Shown: one piece after another, positions 17,898 through 27,741 of the stretch
Position numbering within the stretch: position 1 is the first letter of the stretch
Layout: each line of letters starts with the position of its first letter
Assembly: GCA_902606835.1 (NCBI GenBank)
Contig: CACLHW010000003.1
Span: forward strand, 62,001-126,000
Reading direction: 5' to 3'
DNA: 64,000 bases
From: an uncultured Pelagibacteraceae bacterium
GTDB taxonomy: Bacteria > Pseudomonadota > Alphaproteobacteria > Pelagibacterales > Pelagibacteraceae
The notes under the pieces: model-generated
The model's input: only the letters and a program-made list of their open reading frames with translations
What the model was told of the DNA's origin: nothing
The model's database searches: none
Translations under genes and position numbers: made by a program

Positions 17898-19709
17898 ATG
17901 GATGAGCAGGAACTTTTAAAAGAAAGATTTAAATCTGCAGTATCTTCTGCGGTTAAAGCTATTTCTGAAAACTTTGACCTTGATATAAAATTTGGTGGCA
18001 ATTCACCTGAAAAAAAAAATTCTTTATCTTTGCCGGAGATAGTGAATCTAAAAAAACTTCAAGATTTTACTAATTTAAGAGCTTTTGCCGACTCTGAGGC
18101 TCTTAAGATAAAATATACAGATAAAAAAATTTATACCGAAAATGAACCGGAAGGATCAATGGCTAAAGCTTTATACGCTATTGCAGAAAAAATTAGATAC
18201 GAAAAAATAGGTTCGAATAAATTAAAAGGTGTTAAAAATAATATAATTAATTGTTATGAAAACAAATTTAAAGGTAAAAAAATTGAAGAAATTAAAACAG
18301 AGGCAGATGTTCCTGTTACTGAAGCTTTTGAATTGTATTTAAGAAGCCATTTTTTTAAAATAAAACAAAATAATATAACAAAAAAAATATTAAGTTATTG
18401 GAAAGATTTGTTTGATAAAAATTTAAAACAAAAATTGAAAGATTTAGATTATAATATCGAAAACCAAAAAGAATTTAGCCAACTAGTTTCTGAATTGATT
18501 AAAAATTTAAATTTTGAAGACCCAAACTCGAATGAAAGAAATGAAAAAAATGAAACAGCTAAAGACGATTCAAGCTCTTCTGATGAAAATCAAGAAAATG
18601 ATAGTTCGACGCAAAAAAATGATGCAGATAGTGAAGAATCTGATTTAAATGTAGTTGAAAGCAGTCTCGAATCATTTAGTGAAAAGCAAGACTCTTCTGA
18701 TAAAGAATCTAAAGAAATTGAAGCCGATACGGCTCTGCTAAGGAAAAATAAAAAAAATGTATTAAAAGATAAATATAAAATATATACGAACGAATATGAT
18801 GAAGTTAAGAATGCGGAAGAATTAGAAAAAGAAGAGGATATTTTAAGACTAAGAAAAAATTTAGACCAACAACTTACAAGTTTACAAAGCTTAGTTTCTA
18901 AACTTGCAAATAAATTGCAAAGACAACTTTTGGCTAAACAAAATAGATCATGGGAATTTGATTTAGAAGAAGGAATGCTTGATGCTTCAAAATTATCAAG
19001 AGTAATTGTTAATCCTCTTCACTCTCTATCTCACAAAATGGAAAAGGAAACAGAATTTAAAGATACAGTAGTATCACTTCTTATAGATAACTCAGGGTCT
19101 ATGAGGGGAAGACCTATTTCTGTTGCTGCGATTTGTGCCGATATTTTATCGAGGACTTTGGAACGATGTTCAGTAAAAGTTGAAATTTTAGGTTTCACGA
19201 CTAAAAATTGGAAGGGAGGTAAAAGCAGAGAAAAATGGAATGCAGAAAATAAACCCTCAAACCCTGGTAGATTAAATGATTTAAGACATATAGTTTATAA
19301 ATCTGCCGATAAACCTTGGAGACAATCAAAAAAAAATCTTGGATTAATGCTTAAAGAAGGCTTGTTGAAAGAAAATATCGATGGGGAAGCGTTGCTGTGG
19401 GCATTTAAAAGAATAGTTTCAAGAAAAGAAGAGAGAAAAATATTAATGGTAATTTCAGATGGTGCACCTGTCGATGACTCAACTTTATCTGTTAATTCTG
19501 GAGACTATTTGGAAAAACATCTAAAACAAACTGTTAAATGGATTGAGGAAAACTCAAAAGTTGAGGTTTTAGCTGTGGGGATAGGACACGATGTTACAAG
19601 ATATTACAAAAAAGCTATTAAAATTGCAGATGTACAAGAACTTGGCGATGTAATGATAAATCAATTAACAAAACTTTTCTCTGAAAAAAGTAACAAAACT
19701 ATACATTAA
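17898..19709 (+). CDS. cobT: CobT-like von Willebrand A-domain protein
   Basis: A 603-residue protein with the CobT layout: an N-terminal helical region, a Ser/Asp/Glu-rich low-complexity linker (about 210-280), a conserved block around [20 protein letters not shown], and a C-terminal vWA domain. The MIDAS site is [14 protein letters not shown] (DxSxS), and [13 protein letters not shown] carries the later metal-site residues. It forms the motor with CobS. The convergent yhhQ-like gene overlaps its last 11 nt. Confidence 0.9.
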   Translation: MDEQELLKERFKSAVSSAVKAISENFDLDIKFGGNSPEKKNSLSLPEIVNLKKLQDFTNLRAFADSEALKIKYTDKKIYTENEPEGSMAKALYAIAEKIRYEKIGSNKLKGVKNNIINCYENKFKGKKIEEIKTEADVPVTEAFELYLRSHFFKIKQNNITKKILSYWKDLFDKNLKQKLKDLDYNIENQKEFSQLVSELIKNLNFEDPNSNERNEKNETAKDDSSSSDENQENDSSTQKNDADSEESDLNVVESSLESFSEKQDSSDKESKEIEADTALLRKNKKNVLKDKYKIYTNEYDEVKNAEELEKEEDILRLRKNLDQQLTSLQSLVSKLANKLQRQLLAKQNRSWEFDLEEGMLDASKLSRVIVNPLHSLSHKMEKETEFKDTVVSLLIDNSGSMRGRPISVAAICADILSRTLERCSVKVEILGFTTKNWKGGKSREKWNAENKPSNPGRLNDLRHIVYKSADKPWRQSKKNLGLMLKEGLLKENIDGEALLWAFKRIVSRKEERKILMVISDGAPVDDSTLSVNSGDYLEKHLKQTVKWIEENSKVEVLAVGIGHDVTRYYKKAIKIADVQELGDVMINQLTKLFSEKSNKTIH

Positions 19710-20286
19710 TTTTTTTTTCTATAATAGAAACATCTTTAATGCGTGAAAGTAAAATTCTAAATGGAATAAGCATTATCAAAGAAACAAATATTTTAACGAA
19801 CAAGTCACCAAAAGATAATGTTATCCAATTAATTCCGGTTCCATAAAAAGATATAAAAAAGAATAAAAAAGTATCTACACAAGAACCTATAAATGAAGAT
19901 ACTAATGGAGCAAGAAACCAAACTTTTTTTCTTAGTTTATCGAATATCTGTACGTCAAGTAATTGTGCAGTTAAAAAAGCTACCCCTGACCCAAAGGCAA
20001 TTCTTTTTGATATTAAATTTGAAAAATCTGTAGAAAAATATAGGGTTAAAACCACACCTAAAACAAACCCAATATAAACAATTTTTTTAGCTATTTTTTT
20101 ACCATATTTCCTATTGGCCAAATCAGTAATTAAAAATGCTACTGGATAAGTAAAAGCCCCATAAGTAAATATATCTTGAAGATTAAAATAATTAACAGGA
20201 AATTGTACAAGATAGTTAGAAAGAGCAACTATCAAAGCCATTAAAAAAGCTAAAATAAAAAATAAACGATTTTCTGCCTCAATCAT
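19699..20286 (-). CDS. YhhQ/VUT-family transporter (probable queuosine precursor transporter)
   Basis: A 195-residue membrane protein with about six hydrophobic segments. Family signatures are [20 protein letters not shown] (about 43-62) and [19 protein letters not shown] (about 128-146). The family imports 7-cyano- or 7-aminomethyl-7-deazaguanine for queuosine synthesis in E. coli; substrate transfer to this member is inference. It lies just downstream of rpmB on the same strand, 6 nt away. Confidence 0.85.
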   Translation of the reverse strand: MIEAENRLFFILAFLMALIVALSNYLVQFPVNYFNLQDIFTYGAFTYPVAFLITDLANRKYGKKIAKKIVYIGFVLGVVLTLYFSTDFSNLISKRIAFGSGVAFLTAQLLDVQIFDKLRKKVWFLAPLVSSFIGSCVDTFLFFFISFYGTGINWITLSFGDLFVKIFVSLIMLIPFRILLSRIKDVSIIEKKINV

Positions 20287-20292
20287 TAAAGA

Positions 20293-20571
20293 CTAGGTTT
20301 TGGCGAGTATTCTACTTTTTAATTTTTTTGCTTTTGAAGATAGTTTAAACGATCTAACGCTTTTCAAATAAAAATCTAAACCACCTTTATAGTCCACGGT
20401 TCTTAAAGCTGAATTACTAACGTTGAGCCTTATGTTTCTCTTTAATATGTCACTTTTAAAAGTCACTTTTTTTAAATTTGGCATAAATTTTCTTTTAGCC
20501 TTATTGTTAGCATGACTAACTTTATGACCTTTTAAAGAAGACTTTCCTGTAAGTTCACATTTTCTGGACAT
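20293..20571 (-). CDS. rpmB: 50S ribosomal protein L28
   Basis: A 92-residue ribosomal protein. MSRKCELTGKSSLKGHKVSH and NNKAKRKFMPNLKKVTFKSD are the canonical L28 start and core. The basic C-terminus ends SRILAKT. The gene is divergent from ccdA across 101 bp and is followed by the YhhQ-type gene. The two Cys of zinc-type L28 are not paired here; only one Cys is seen. Confidence 0.96.
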   Translation of the reverse strand: MSRKCELTGKSSLKGHKVSHANNKAKRKFMPNLKKVTFKSDILKRNIRLNVSNSALRTVDYKGGLDFYLKSVRSFKLSSKAKKLKSRILAKT

Positions 20572-20627
20572 TTCAATTTTCCCTAAGGGTATATAGATGT
20601 AGACGCTAATGAAATCAAGTTAATATA

Positions 20628-20656
20628 TTGACAACTTTAGCGTCGAGGATTAGTTA
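20628..20656 (+). promoter_or_regulatory. Likely sigma-70 promoter of ccdA
   Basis: A perfect TTGACA lies at 20628-20633, followed by a 17 bp spacer and TAGTTA at 20651-20656. Transcription would begin near 20663, ten bases before the ATG at 20673. The TTG of this -35 box also opens a longer ccdA reading frame, which is thus unlikely to be translated. Confidence 0.5.
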
Positions 20657-20672
20657 TGTTTATAGATTTCAA

Positions 20673-21389
20673 ATGGATGTTTACTTACCTGTAGCTTTTT
20701 TTGCCGGATTAATTAGTTTTCTATCACCTTGTGTGCTGCCTATAATTCCAGGATATATTGCTTATATCTCTGGAAACTCCCTTGATACGCTTGTTAAAAA
20801 AAAAGATAGTTTAGTTGTAATAAAAACTATTTTTTTTACTTTAGGCTTTTCTCTTGTTTTTATAGCGCTAGGTTCAACAGCATCTTTTATTGGAAATTTT
20901 TTTTTAACAAATTCTAATATTTTAAGAATTACAGCTGGTACAATTATAATATTCTTTTCTCTACAACTAATGCAGATTATTAATTTTAATTTTATGAATA
21001 AAGATGTAAGATTTTTTACTAGTAAATATAATAACAATTTAGCTTTTCCATTTATTGTTGGAGCTGCTTTTGGGTTTGGATGGACGCCTTGTATAGGTCC
21101 TATTCTGGGATCAATTATAACTTTGGCTGCATTAGAAGAAAATATGAGTAGAGGAATTTTGTTATTATCATTTTACTCTTTAGGCTTAGCCATACCTTTC
21201 ATTATATCTGGTTTTTTAATTGACAAATTTTTATTATTTTCAAAAAATTTTAAAAAATATATTTCAATTATTTCAAAGGTGGGGGGATTTATTTTATTAT
21301 TAACTGGGATAGCTATTTTAACTAATCAGTTACAAATTTTAGGTTTCTTTTTACTGGAATACTTTCCTGCTCTTGGGAATATTGGCTAA
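20673..21389 (+). CDS. ccdA: Cytochrome c biogenesis protein CcdA-type thiol-disulfide transporter
   Basis: A polytopic membrane protein that passes reducing power across the inner membrane for cytochrome c maturation. I start it at the ATG at 20673 (MDVYLPVAFFAGLISFLSPC) because a -35-like box covers the longer TTG start. The two redox cysteines sit in FLSPCVLPIIPGY and FGWTPCIGPILGS. Six hydrophobic segments are visible over 238 residues. It converges on pyrD with no gap. Confidence 0.92.
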   Translation: MDVYLPVAFFAGLISFLSPCVLPIIPGYIAYISGNSLDTLVKKKDSLVVIKTIFFTLGFSLVFIALGSTASFIGNFFLTNSNILRITAGTIIIFFSLQLMQIINFNFMNKDVRFFTSKYNNNLAFPFIVGAAFGFGWTPCIGPILGSIITLAALEENMSRGILLLSFYSLGLAIPFIISGFLIDKFLLFSKNFKKYISIISKVGGFILLLTGIAILTNQLQILGFFLLEYFPALGNIG

Positions 21390-22436
21390 TTAGATTCCCA
21401 GGCCTACGGCTTCTTTTATATTTTTTATTCCTTCTGTTTTTAAAATTTGAATTAGTTCTTTTTTAATATCTCTCGCAGCAGTAGGTCCTCTATAAACAAA
21501 ACTAGTGTAGAGTTGTAACAATGATGCACCGGAAATAATTTTTTCATACGCAGATCTGCCTGAGTCAACTCCACCAACACCAATAATAGGAACTTTTCTA
21601 TTTAATTCTTTGTAAAACTTTTTAATCATATTAGTTGATATTTTTTTTAAAGGTTCTCCTGAAAGACCACCCTCTTCTTTCTTCATTTCGCTTATTAAAT
21701 TATTTTTATTGGCATTTGTAGTATTTGTAAGAATAATTGCAGAAATATTATTTTTTATTGCGGTCTCTGCTATTTCTGGTATGTGGTCGCTGCTAATATC
21801 TGGGGAGATTTTTAGTAGTAAAGGAATATTGGTTTTATTATCTTTTTTTATTTTATTAAGAGCATTTATAAGATCTACAAGTTTTTTTTGGTCATGAAAA
21901 TCTCTCAGGCCCTCAGTATTTGGTGAAGAAATATTTACTGTAATATAATCTGCTACGTCAAAAAAATTTTTTAATCCTAAACAAAAATCATTTTTTTGAT
22001 CATTTGTTTCTTTGTTTGGCCCAATATTAACTCCTAATATACCTTTCTTTTTCTCTGAGATAATTCTAGCTTTTATCTCCTCCATTCCATCATTGTTAAA
22101 TCCTAACCTATTTATTAAAGCTTGGTCATCTTCAAGCCTAAATATTCTAGGCTTGGGATTTCCATACTGTTTCAATGGTGTAACAGTTCCAACTTCTATA
22201 AATCCAAATCCTAGTTTTAAAAGTGAATTATAAGCTTCTGCACTTTTATCAAAGCCTGCTGCTAGCCCAATAGGATTGGGAAAATTTTTCCCTAATAAAT
22301 CAATATTTAACATTTGTTCATCATCGACTTCGAATATTTTTCTAGGCAATGGGTTATATTTCAGTGATTTAATAGCCAAATCGTGTGCGGTTTCTGGGTC
22401 TAAATTAAATAAAAAAGGTCTTAAGATTGAAAACAT
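21390..22436 (-). CDS. pyrD: Dihydroorotate dehydrogenase (quinone), class 2
   Basis: Membrane-associated flavoenzyme of pyrimidine synthesis. An N-terminal amphipathic extension (about 1-40, with DPETAHDLAIKSLKY) marks class 2. FMN and substrate motifs are NPIGLAAGFDKSAEAY, VNISSPNTEGLRDF (base Ser region) and IPIIGVGGVDSGRSAYEKI-like segments. The 348 residues match the family. Its start overlaps the stop of lysK by 1 nt. Confidence 0.96.
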   Translation of the reverse strand: MFSILRPFLFNLDPETAHDLAIKSLKYNPLPRKIFEVDDEQMLNIDLLGKNFPNPIGLAAGFDKSAEAYNSLLKLGFGFIEVGTVTPLKQYGNPKPRIFRLEDDQALINRLGFNNDGMEEIKARIISEKKKGILGVNIGPNKETNDQKNDFCLGLKNFFDVADYITVNISSPNTEGLRDFHDQKKLVDLINALNKIKKDNKTNIPLLLKISPDISSDHIPEIAETAIKNNISAIILTNTTNANKNNLISEMKKEEGGLSGEPLKKISTNMIKKFYKELNRKVPIIGVGGVDSGRSAYEKIISGASLLQLYTSFVYRGPTAARDIKKELIQILKTEGIKNIKEAVGLGI

Positions 22437-23998
22437 TATTTAATATATTTATTAATCAGTTCTATACTTTCTTTAATACCATAAAAACTTATAAAAAATC
22501 CCATTCTTGGTCCATCTTGATCACCAAAAATTATTTCATAAATTGTTTTAAACCATTCTCTTAAATTTTCTTTATAACCATTATCTTTACCTACAGAATA
22601 AACAATTGTTTGTATAGCTTCTGGATCAGTTTGTTCTTTGCAATTTTTTAATCTTTCAACCAAATCTAAAAGAGCTTTTTTTTCTTTTTCATTTGCTTTT
22701 CTATATTTTTTTTTTGGTTTAACTATATCAGCAAAATATTTTAAAGCATAAATAGTTAAACTATCCAAAATAGGATGATCTGAAATTTTTATATCTTTTT
22801 TATATTTTTTAATAAATTTCCATAATACATCTTTATCAGTTGCATTGCTTGTGCCAACCAGGTTCAATAAAACTGAAAATGGCATAATTGATTTTTCTTT
22901 TGGAGGTTTTCCATTGTGAATATGCCAAACTGGATTAAGTATTTTTTGTTTTTCATCTTGTTCCATAAATTTATCTATGTTGCTTAAATACTCATCAACA
23001 GCCTTGGGTACTACATCTGCATATAATTTTTTTGCTCTTTTTGGATTTTGATACATGTATAATGAAAGACTTTCAGGTGAAGCATATTTTAACCACTGGT
23101 CTATGGTTATTCCATTTCCTTTAGATTTAGAAATTTTTTCTCCTTTTTCATCTAAAAACATTTCATAAGCAAAACCATTGGGGCTTCTTTTTCCTAATAT
23201 CTGACAAATTTTACTTGAAAGAATTGCGCTCTCAATTAAATCTTTTCCGTACATTTCGTAATCAACGTCAAAAGCAAACCATCTCATTGCCCAATCTACT
23301 TTCCACTGTAATTTACATTTTCCGTTTGTAATTTCTGTCTCAATTTTCTTGTCACCATTTTTATATATAATTTTTCCTTCCTTTTTTTTAATTTCAAGAA
23401 CTGGAACTTCTAAAACTTGACCTGTTTTTGGGCAAACTGGTAAAAATGGACTATAGGTTTTTTGTCTCTCTTTACCCAAAGTGGGAAGAATTATTTCATT
23501 AATTTGTTCATATTTTTCAAGAACTAAAAGCAAAGAAGAATTAAAAAATCCATTTTTATATGTGTCCGTAGAACTTTTAAAAGTATATTTAAATTTAAAT
23601 TCATTTAAAAATTTTTTTAGCATTTCATTGTTATGTTCTCCAAAACTTTTATATTTTTTAAATGGATCAGGAATACTAGTAAGAGGTTTATGTAAATTTT
23701 TTTCTAAAATTTCTTTATTAGGAATGTTGTCTGGTATTTTTCTCAGCCCATCCATATCATCTGAAAAAGTAATTATTTCAGTTGGAATATCAATAATTTG
23801 TCTAATAGCATTTACCATCATAGTTGTTCTAGCCACTTCTGCAAATGTTCCGATGTGAGGCAATCCGCTGGGACCATAACCAGTCTGTAAAGTAATTTTA
23901 CCTTTTTTGTCTAAAATTTTTTGGCGCTCTTTAACTAACTTTCTTGCTTCCACGAAAGGCCAAGAACTAGTTGTTTGAATTATTGATTTATCAATCAC
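22436..23998 (-). CDS. lysS: Lysyl-tRNA synthetase, class I
   Basis: A 520-residue class I LysRS, the archaeal-type enzyme also used by many Alphaproteobacteria in place of class II. The HIGH-like motif is GPSGLPHIGTFAEVARTT (about 43-60) and the KMSKS-like motif is GEKISKSKGNGITID (about 286-300). The C-terminal helical anticodon region follows. The symbol lysK is also used for this class. It forms an operon with pyrD and is divergent from trkH. Confidence 0.95.
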   Translation of the reverse strand: MIDKSIIQTTSSWPFVEARKLVKERQKILDKKGKITLQTGYGPSGLPHIGTFAEVARTTMMVNAIRQIIDIPTEIITFSDDMDGLRKIPDNIPNKEILEKNLHKPLTSIPDPFKKYKSFGEHNNEMLKKFLNEFKFKYTFKSSTDTYKNGFFNSSLLLVLEKYEQINEIILPTLGKERQKTYSPFLPVCPKTGQVLEVPVLEIKKKEGKIIYKNGDKKIETEITNGKCKLQWKVDWAMRWFAFDVDYEMYGKDLIESAILSSKICQILGKRSPNGFAYEMFLDEKGEKISKSKGNGITIDQWLKYASPESLSLYMYQNPKRAKKLYADVVPKAVDEYLSNIDKFMEQDEKQKILNPVWHIHNGKPPKEKSIMPFSVLLNLVGTSNATDKDVLWKFIKKYKKDIKISDHPILDSLTIYALKYFADIVKPKKKYRKANEKEKKALLDLVERLKNCKEQTDPEAIQTIVYSVGKDNGYKENLREWFKTIYEIIFGDQDGPRMGFFISFYGIKESIELINKYIK

Positions 23999-24039
23999 GA
24001 TATAAAAGATTTATTAAATTTCATAAGGAAAATACACAT

Positions 24040-24057
24040 ATAATAAGTTCTTATTAT
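24040..24057. promoter_or_regulatory. Perfect palindrome between divergent lysS and trkH
   Basis: ATAATAAG and CTTATTAT are separated by TT, an 18 bp dyad in the 100 bp between two divergent genes. It could be an operator or overlapping -10 elements for both directions. In such AT-rich DNA short dyads arise by chance, so the call is tentative. Confidence 0.25.
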
Positions 24058-24098
24058 GTTGAATTTCAATTATTTTTAAATAACCTCCAACTTCAAAA

Positions 24099-25550
24099 AT
24101 GAATAACAGCAAAACCGTTTTCTTTGCAATTGGTGTGCTTCTAATAATTTTAGGAGCATTTATGCTTATACCATTTTTTGTACAATTTATATATGACGAG
24201 AAAAATACAACTTTTTTGTCTTCATTCTCTCTCACTACGTTTATAGGAATCCTTCTTGTTCTTACAAATTTAGAGGAAAATAGAAAATTAAATTTACAGG
24301 AGGCTTTTCTTTTAACTACTTTATCTTGGATTAGTATAGCAATTTTTGGATCTTTGCCTTTTATACTTTCTGATCTCAATCTATCAGTAGTTGATGCTTT
24401 TTTTGAAAGTATGTCAGGTATTACAACTACTGGTTCAACAATTATTACTAATTTAGAAAACGTCCCAAAAAGTATTTTGATTTGGAGATCTATATTACAA
24501 TGGTTAGGTGGCATAGGTGTAATTGTAATGGCAATAACTATACTTCCGTTATTAAGTGTGGGAGGCATGCAATTATTCAAACAGGACCGGTTGTCAGATA
24601 CAACTGAAAAAATTTTACCAAGAACGCGAGAAATTACTTTGATAATTTCATTAATATATCTTTCTTTAACTTTAATTTGTGCAGCTGCTTATTGGTCGGT
24701 TGGAATGAACATATTTGATAGTATTGCACATTCAATGACTACCATTGCAACAGGTGGTTTTTCAACATATAGCGATTCAATAGGTTACTTTCAAAATCCA
24801 AAAATTGAAATTGTTTCAATAATATTTATAATTTTAGGCAGCTTACCTTTTATAGCTTACCTAAAATTTATAAAAGGTGATTCAAAAATATTTTTTAAAG
24901 ATTCTCAAATCAAAGGTCTTGTTTATATCTTGATTGTTTCTGTTATGTTGATGTTTCTTTATTTAATACTAATTAATCAAGATTATACTTTGTTAGAAAA
25001 TTTAAGAGTATCTGCTTTTAATGTTGTCTCTATTCTATCTGGAACCGGATACGTTACCTCAGACTTTAGTATGTGGGGAAAGTTTCCATTAATTTTCTTT
25101 CTTTTTTTAATGTTTGTTGGTGGTTGCGCAGGTTCAACAACTTGCGGTATAAAAATTTTTAGATTCCAGATATTAGGTAGCTTTATTATTAATCAAATTA
25201 AAAAATTAATTTACCCTCGTGGAATATTTTCTTTAAAATATAATAATGAAAAAATCAGCAATACATTTATATATTCAATAATGACTTTTGTTTTTCTTTA
25301 TTTCTTTATTTTTTTTATTTTAGCAGTTCTTTTATCAATAAATGGATTGGATTTTATAACTGCTGTCTCTGGTTCTGCCTCAGCAATATCAAATGTAGGC
25401 CCGGGATTAGGTGACATAATTGGTCCTAGTGGTAACTTTAGTAACTTGCCTGACTTTTCCAAATTAAGTTTGAGTTTTGGAATGCTTCTTGGTAGGCTAG
25501 AATTGTTTGCTGTATTAGTTTTATTTTTTCCTTCATTTTGGAAAAATTAA
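24099..25550 (+). CDS. trkH: TrkH-family potassium uptake protein
   Basis: A 483-residue inner-membrane K+ transporter of the Trk/Ktr/HKT superfamily, with four membrane-pore-membrane repeats. Selectivity-filter regions are visible as SMSGITTTGSTIITN, TTIATGGFSTYS, SILSGTGYVTSD and SGSASAISNVGPGLG. It normally works with the cytoplasmic regulator TrkA, which is not in this window. The AmpG-like gene starts 16 nt downstream, so they may be cotranscribed. Confidence 0.94.
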   Translation: MNNSKTVFFAIGVLLIILGAFMLIPFFVQFIYDEKNTTFLSSFSLTTFIGILLVLTNLEENRKLNLQEAFLLTTLSWISIAIFGSLPFILSDLNLSVVDAFFESMSGITTTGSTIITNLENVPKSILIWRSILQWLGGIGVIVMAITILPLLSVGGMQLFKQDRLSDTTEKILPRTREITLIISLIYLSLTLICAAAYWSVGMNIFDSIAHSMTTIATGGFSTYSDSIGYFQNPKIEIVSIIFIILGSLPFIAYLKFIKGDSKIFFKDSQIKGLVYILIVSVMLMFLYLILINQDYTLLENLRVSAFNVVSILSGTGYVTSDFSMWGKFPLIFFLFLMFVGGCAGSTTCGIKIFRFQILGSFIINQIKKLIYPRGIFSLKYNNEKISNTFIYSIMTFVFLYFFIFFILAVLLSINGLDFITAVSGSASAISNVGPGLGDIIGPSGNFSNLPDFSKLSLSFGMLLGRLELFAVLVLFFPSFWKN

Positions 25551-25566
25551 AATTTTTTGGTGATAT

Positions 25567-26937
25567 ATGGAAATTCAAAAAAAACAAACGTTGTCTGAAA
25601 CTTTTTCAATTTATTTTGAAAGAAGAATGGCAAGAATATTATTGCTGGGAATTATAAGTGGTTTTCCTTGGGTGCTTATTGGTAGCAGTTTAAGTTTATG
25701 GTTAAAAGAAGATGGTTTAAGTCGAAGCACAATTGGTTGGGCAGGATTAATTTTTGCAGTTTATGCTTTTAATTATTTATGGGCACCAATAATAGACAGA
25801 ATACGTGTCCCTTGGCTGACAAACAAAATTGGTCACAGACGTGGTTGGATTGTAATAATGCAACTTATTATTTTGATAAGCTTAATATGTTGGAGCGTAG
25901 TTGACCCCACAGCAAATTTAGCATTGGTAATAACGATTGGTTTAATAATTGCTATAGCATCGGCAACTCAAGATATCACTGTAGATGCCCTAAGAATTGA
26001 ACAAATAGGTAAAGATGAAGGAAAGTCAATGCAGGCTGGTGCTGCAATGGCGGTTGTTGGCTGGTGGACCGGTTACAAATTAGGAGGAGTTATAGCATTA
26101 AACGCTGCTGATTATTTTCAACAAGCGGGATTTGATAATTATTGGCAAATTACTTTTTTAATACTTGGTGTAGTTATCATTGCTTGTAATATTGGTCTAA
26201 TGTTTGTCCATGAGCCTCAGCCAACCGAAAGACAAGAATCTCAAAGAAAAACTGATCAAATGATTGAAGAAAAATTAGGAGCATCTAATGTTGCCACAAA
26301 ATCATTTGCATGGATAAGTGGAACAGTAGCTGGACCAGTAATTAGTTTTTTTCAAAAAAATGGATTTAAAATTGCTTTAGGTATTTTAGGATTTGTTTTC
26401 CTTTTTAAAATTGGTGAAGCTTTTCTTGGACGTATGTCCATTATATTTTATAAAGAAATAGGTTTTTCTAAATCAGATATAGCTCTTTATTCCAAAGGTT
26501 TAGGTTGGATAACCACAGTTGTGTTTACACTTTTGGGTGGTTTATTTGCAATACGGTCAGGTGTGATTAAAGCAATGTTTGTTTCTGGAATATTAATGGC
26601 TTCAACAAATCTTCTTTTTTCCATATTGGCATGGACAGGAAAATCTGAGTGGTTGTTTGCTTTTGCTGTTATTTTTGATGATATGGCTGCAGCATTTGCT
26701 ACTGTAGCTTTTGTTGCATTTATTTCATTACTAGTAGATAGAACTTATACAGCAACTCAGTATGCGCTACTTGCATCAATTGGAACTGCTGGAAGAACCA
26801 CACTAGCAGCTTCTTCGGGCGCATTGGTTGATTGGTTAAATGGCGACTGGGGTATATTTTTTGTTTTAACTGCTATAATGGTCATACCATCTTTAATTTG
26901 TCTTTGGTTTATTAGAAACAAACTTAAACTGCAGTGA
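25567..26937 (+). CDS. AmpG-like MFS permease (muropeptide importer family)
   Basis: A 456-residue major facilitator with about 12 membrane segments. The N-terminal GFPWVLIGSSLSLWLKEDGL and the DAL-type segment ATQDITVDALRIEQIGKDE are characteristic of the AmpG/PAT group. AmpG imports anhydromuropeptides for cell-wall recycling. That role fits the next gene, a YkfC-like peptidase whose GTG start overlaps the stop here by 4 nt. Assignment to the subfamily is good; the substrate is inference from context. Confidence 0.82.
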   Translation: MEIQKKQTLSETFSIYFERRMARILLLGIISGFPWVLIGSSLSLWLKEDGLSRSTIGWAGLIFAVYAFNYLWAPIIDRIRVPWLTNKIGHRRGWIVIMQLIILISLICWSVVDPTANLALVITIGLIIAIASATQDITVDALRIEQIGKDEGKSMQAGAAMAVVGWWTGYKLGGVIALNAADYFQQAGFDNYWQITFLILGVVIIACNIGLMFVHEPQPTERQESQRKTDQMIEEKLGASNVATKSFAWISGTVAGPVISFFQKNGFKIALGILGFVFLFKIGEAFLGRMSIIFYKEIGFSKSDIALYSKGLGWITTVVFTLLGGLFAIRSGVIKAMFVSGILMASTNLLFSILAWTGKSEWLFAFAVIFDDMAAAFATVAFVAFISLLVDRTYTATQYALLASIGTAGRTTLAASSGALVDWLNGDWGIFFVLTAIMVIPSLICLWFIRNKLKLQ

Positions 26938-27662
26938 GAAATATACAATCTGTCATAAATGTATATGAAACTAAAAGTAAAAAATCTAAAGTTGCTACAC
27001 AACTTTTATATGGGGATACATTTAAAATAATACAAAACTATGGATCGTGGATAAAAATCAAAAATGATTTTGATAAATATAAAGGTTTTATAAAGAAAAA
27101 AAAATTTTCTGATAATAAAATAAACACTCATAAAGTTTCAAGCTTATCTGCAAAATTGTACTCTAAACCCAATTCGGAAATTAAAAAGAGGCTTAGCTTT
27201 GGATCTAAAATTAAAGTAATAAAAAAACAAAAGAATTTTTATAAATTTGACAATCTGTGGATAAAAAAAAAAGATTTAAAAAAAATAAATTATAGAACAA
27301 AAAATATATTTAAAAATATTAATAAATTTATAAATGTAAAATATAAGTGGGGAGGAAAACACTATTCTGGAATTGATTGTTCTGCTCTCGTTCAATTGCT
27401 TTTTAGCTTCAACAATAAATTTTGTCCAAGAGACACAAAAGATCAAATCAAATATTTTAAAAAAAAAATTTATATTAAAGATATTAAAAAGAACGATTTA
27501 ATTTTTTGGAAAGGCCATGTGGCCATAGCAATATCGAGAAAAAAACTTGCACATGCTTACGGTCCGGTAAAAAGGACAGTAACCATGCCTATCAAAAAAA
27601 CTATTGATAAAATTTACAAAACTGCGAATTTAAAAGTAATCGGAATAAGAAGAGTATCTTAA
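26934..27662 (+). CDS. Cytoplasmic SH3b-SH3b-NlpC/P60 peptidase, YkfC-like
   Basis: A 242-residue protein with two bacterial SH3-like domains (about 5-57 and 64-115) and a C-terminal NlpC/P60 cysteine peptidase. The catalytic Cys149 is in GIDCSALVQ, His195 in FWKGHVAIA, and His207 in LAHAYG. No signal peptide is present, so it should act in the cytoplasm. This layout equals that of YkfC-type gamma-D-glutamyl-L-amino-acid peptidases of murein-peptide recycling. The GTG start overlaps the AmpG-like stop (GTGA). Confidence 0.82.
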   Translation: MRNIQSVINVYETKSKKSKVATQLLYGDTFKIIQNYGSWIKIKNDFDKYKGFIKKKKFSDNKINTHKVSSLSAKLYSKPNSEIKKRLSFGSKIKVIKKQKNFYKFDNLWIKKKDLKKINYRTKNIFKNINKFINVKYKWGGKHYSGIDCSALVQLLFSFNNKFCPRDTKDQIKYFKKKIYIKDIKKNDLIFWKGHVAIAISRKKLAHAYGPVKRTVTMPIKKTIDKIYKTANLKVIGIRRVS

Positions 27663-27713
27663 CTACTTATTCATATACCAAATAACAACTACTGCTGCTG
27701 CAACCCAAACCAT
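27663..27713 (-). CDS. 16-residue hydrophobic mini-protein with strong Shine-Dalgarno
   Basis: The ORF MVWVAAAVVVIWYMNK is a minimal membrane helix ending in Asn-Lys. AGGAG lies at 27725-27721, exactly 7 nt before the ATG, which is rare in this AT-rich window. TATAAT occurs at 27747-27742 on the same strand, giving a leader of about 22 nt. This is a complete expression unit between two plus-strand genes. It is far below usual gene-calling cut-offs. I know no named family; small regulators or subunits of membrane complexes have this size. Confidence 0.5.
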   Translation of the reverse strand: MVWVAAAVVVIWYMNK

Positions 27714-27741
27714 GATATTTCTCCTATTAGTTAAACTTCGA

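Noticed and set aside
16914-19709. Reading cobS/cobT as proof of B12 synthesis
   Set aside because: No cobN or corrin-ring gene is visible, and the window has a riboswitch-controlled B12 import operon instead.
20628-20672. TTG-started longer form of CcdA
   Set aside because: The TTG is part of a consensus -35 box with a -10-like element 17 bp on, and family members start at the later Met.
24014-24580. 188-codon open frame on the minus strand opposite trkH
   Set aside because: It lies antisense to the TrkH coding region, with typical TrkH motifs on the other strand, and its product shows no family pattern.
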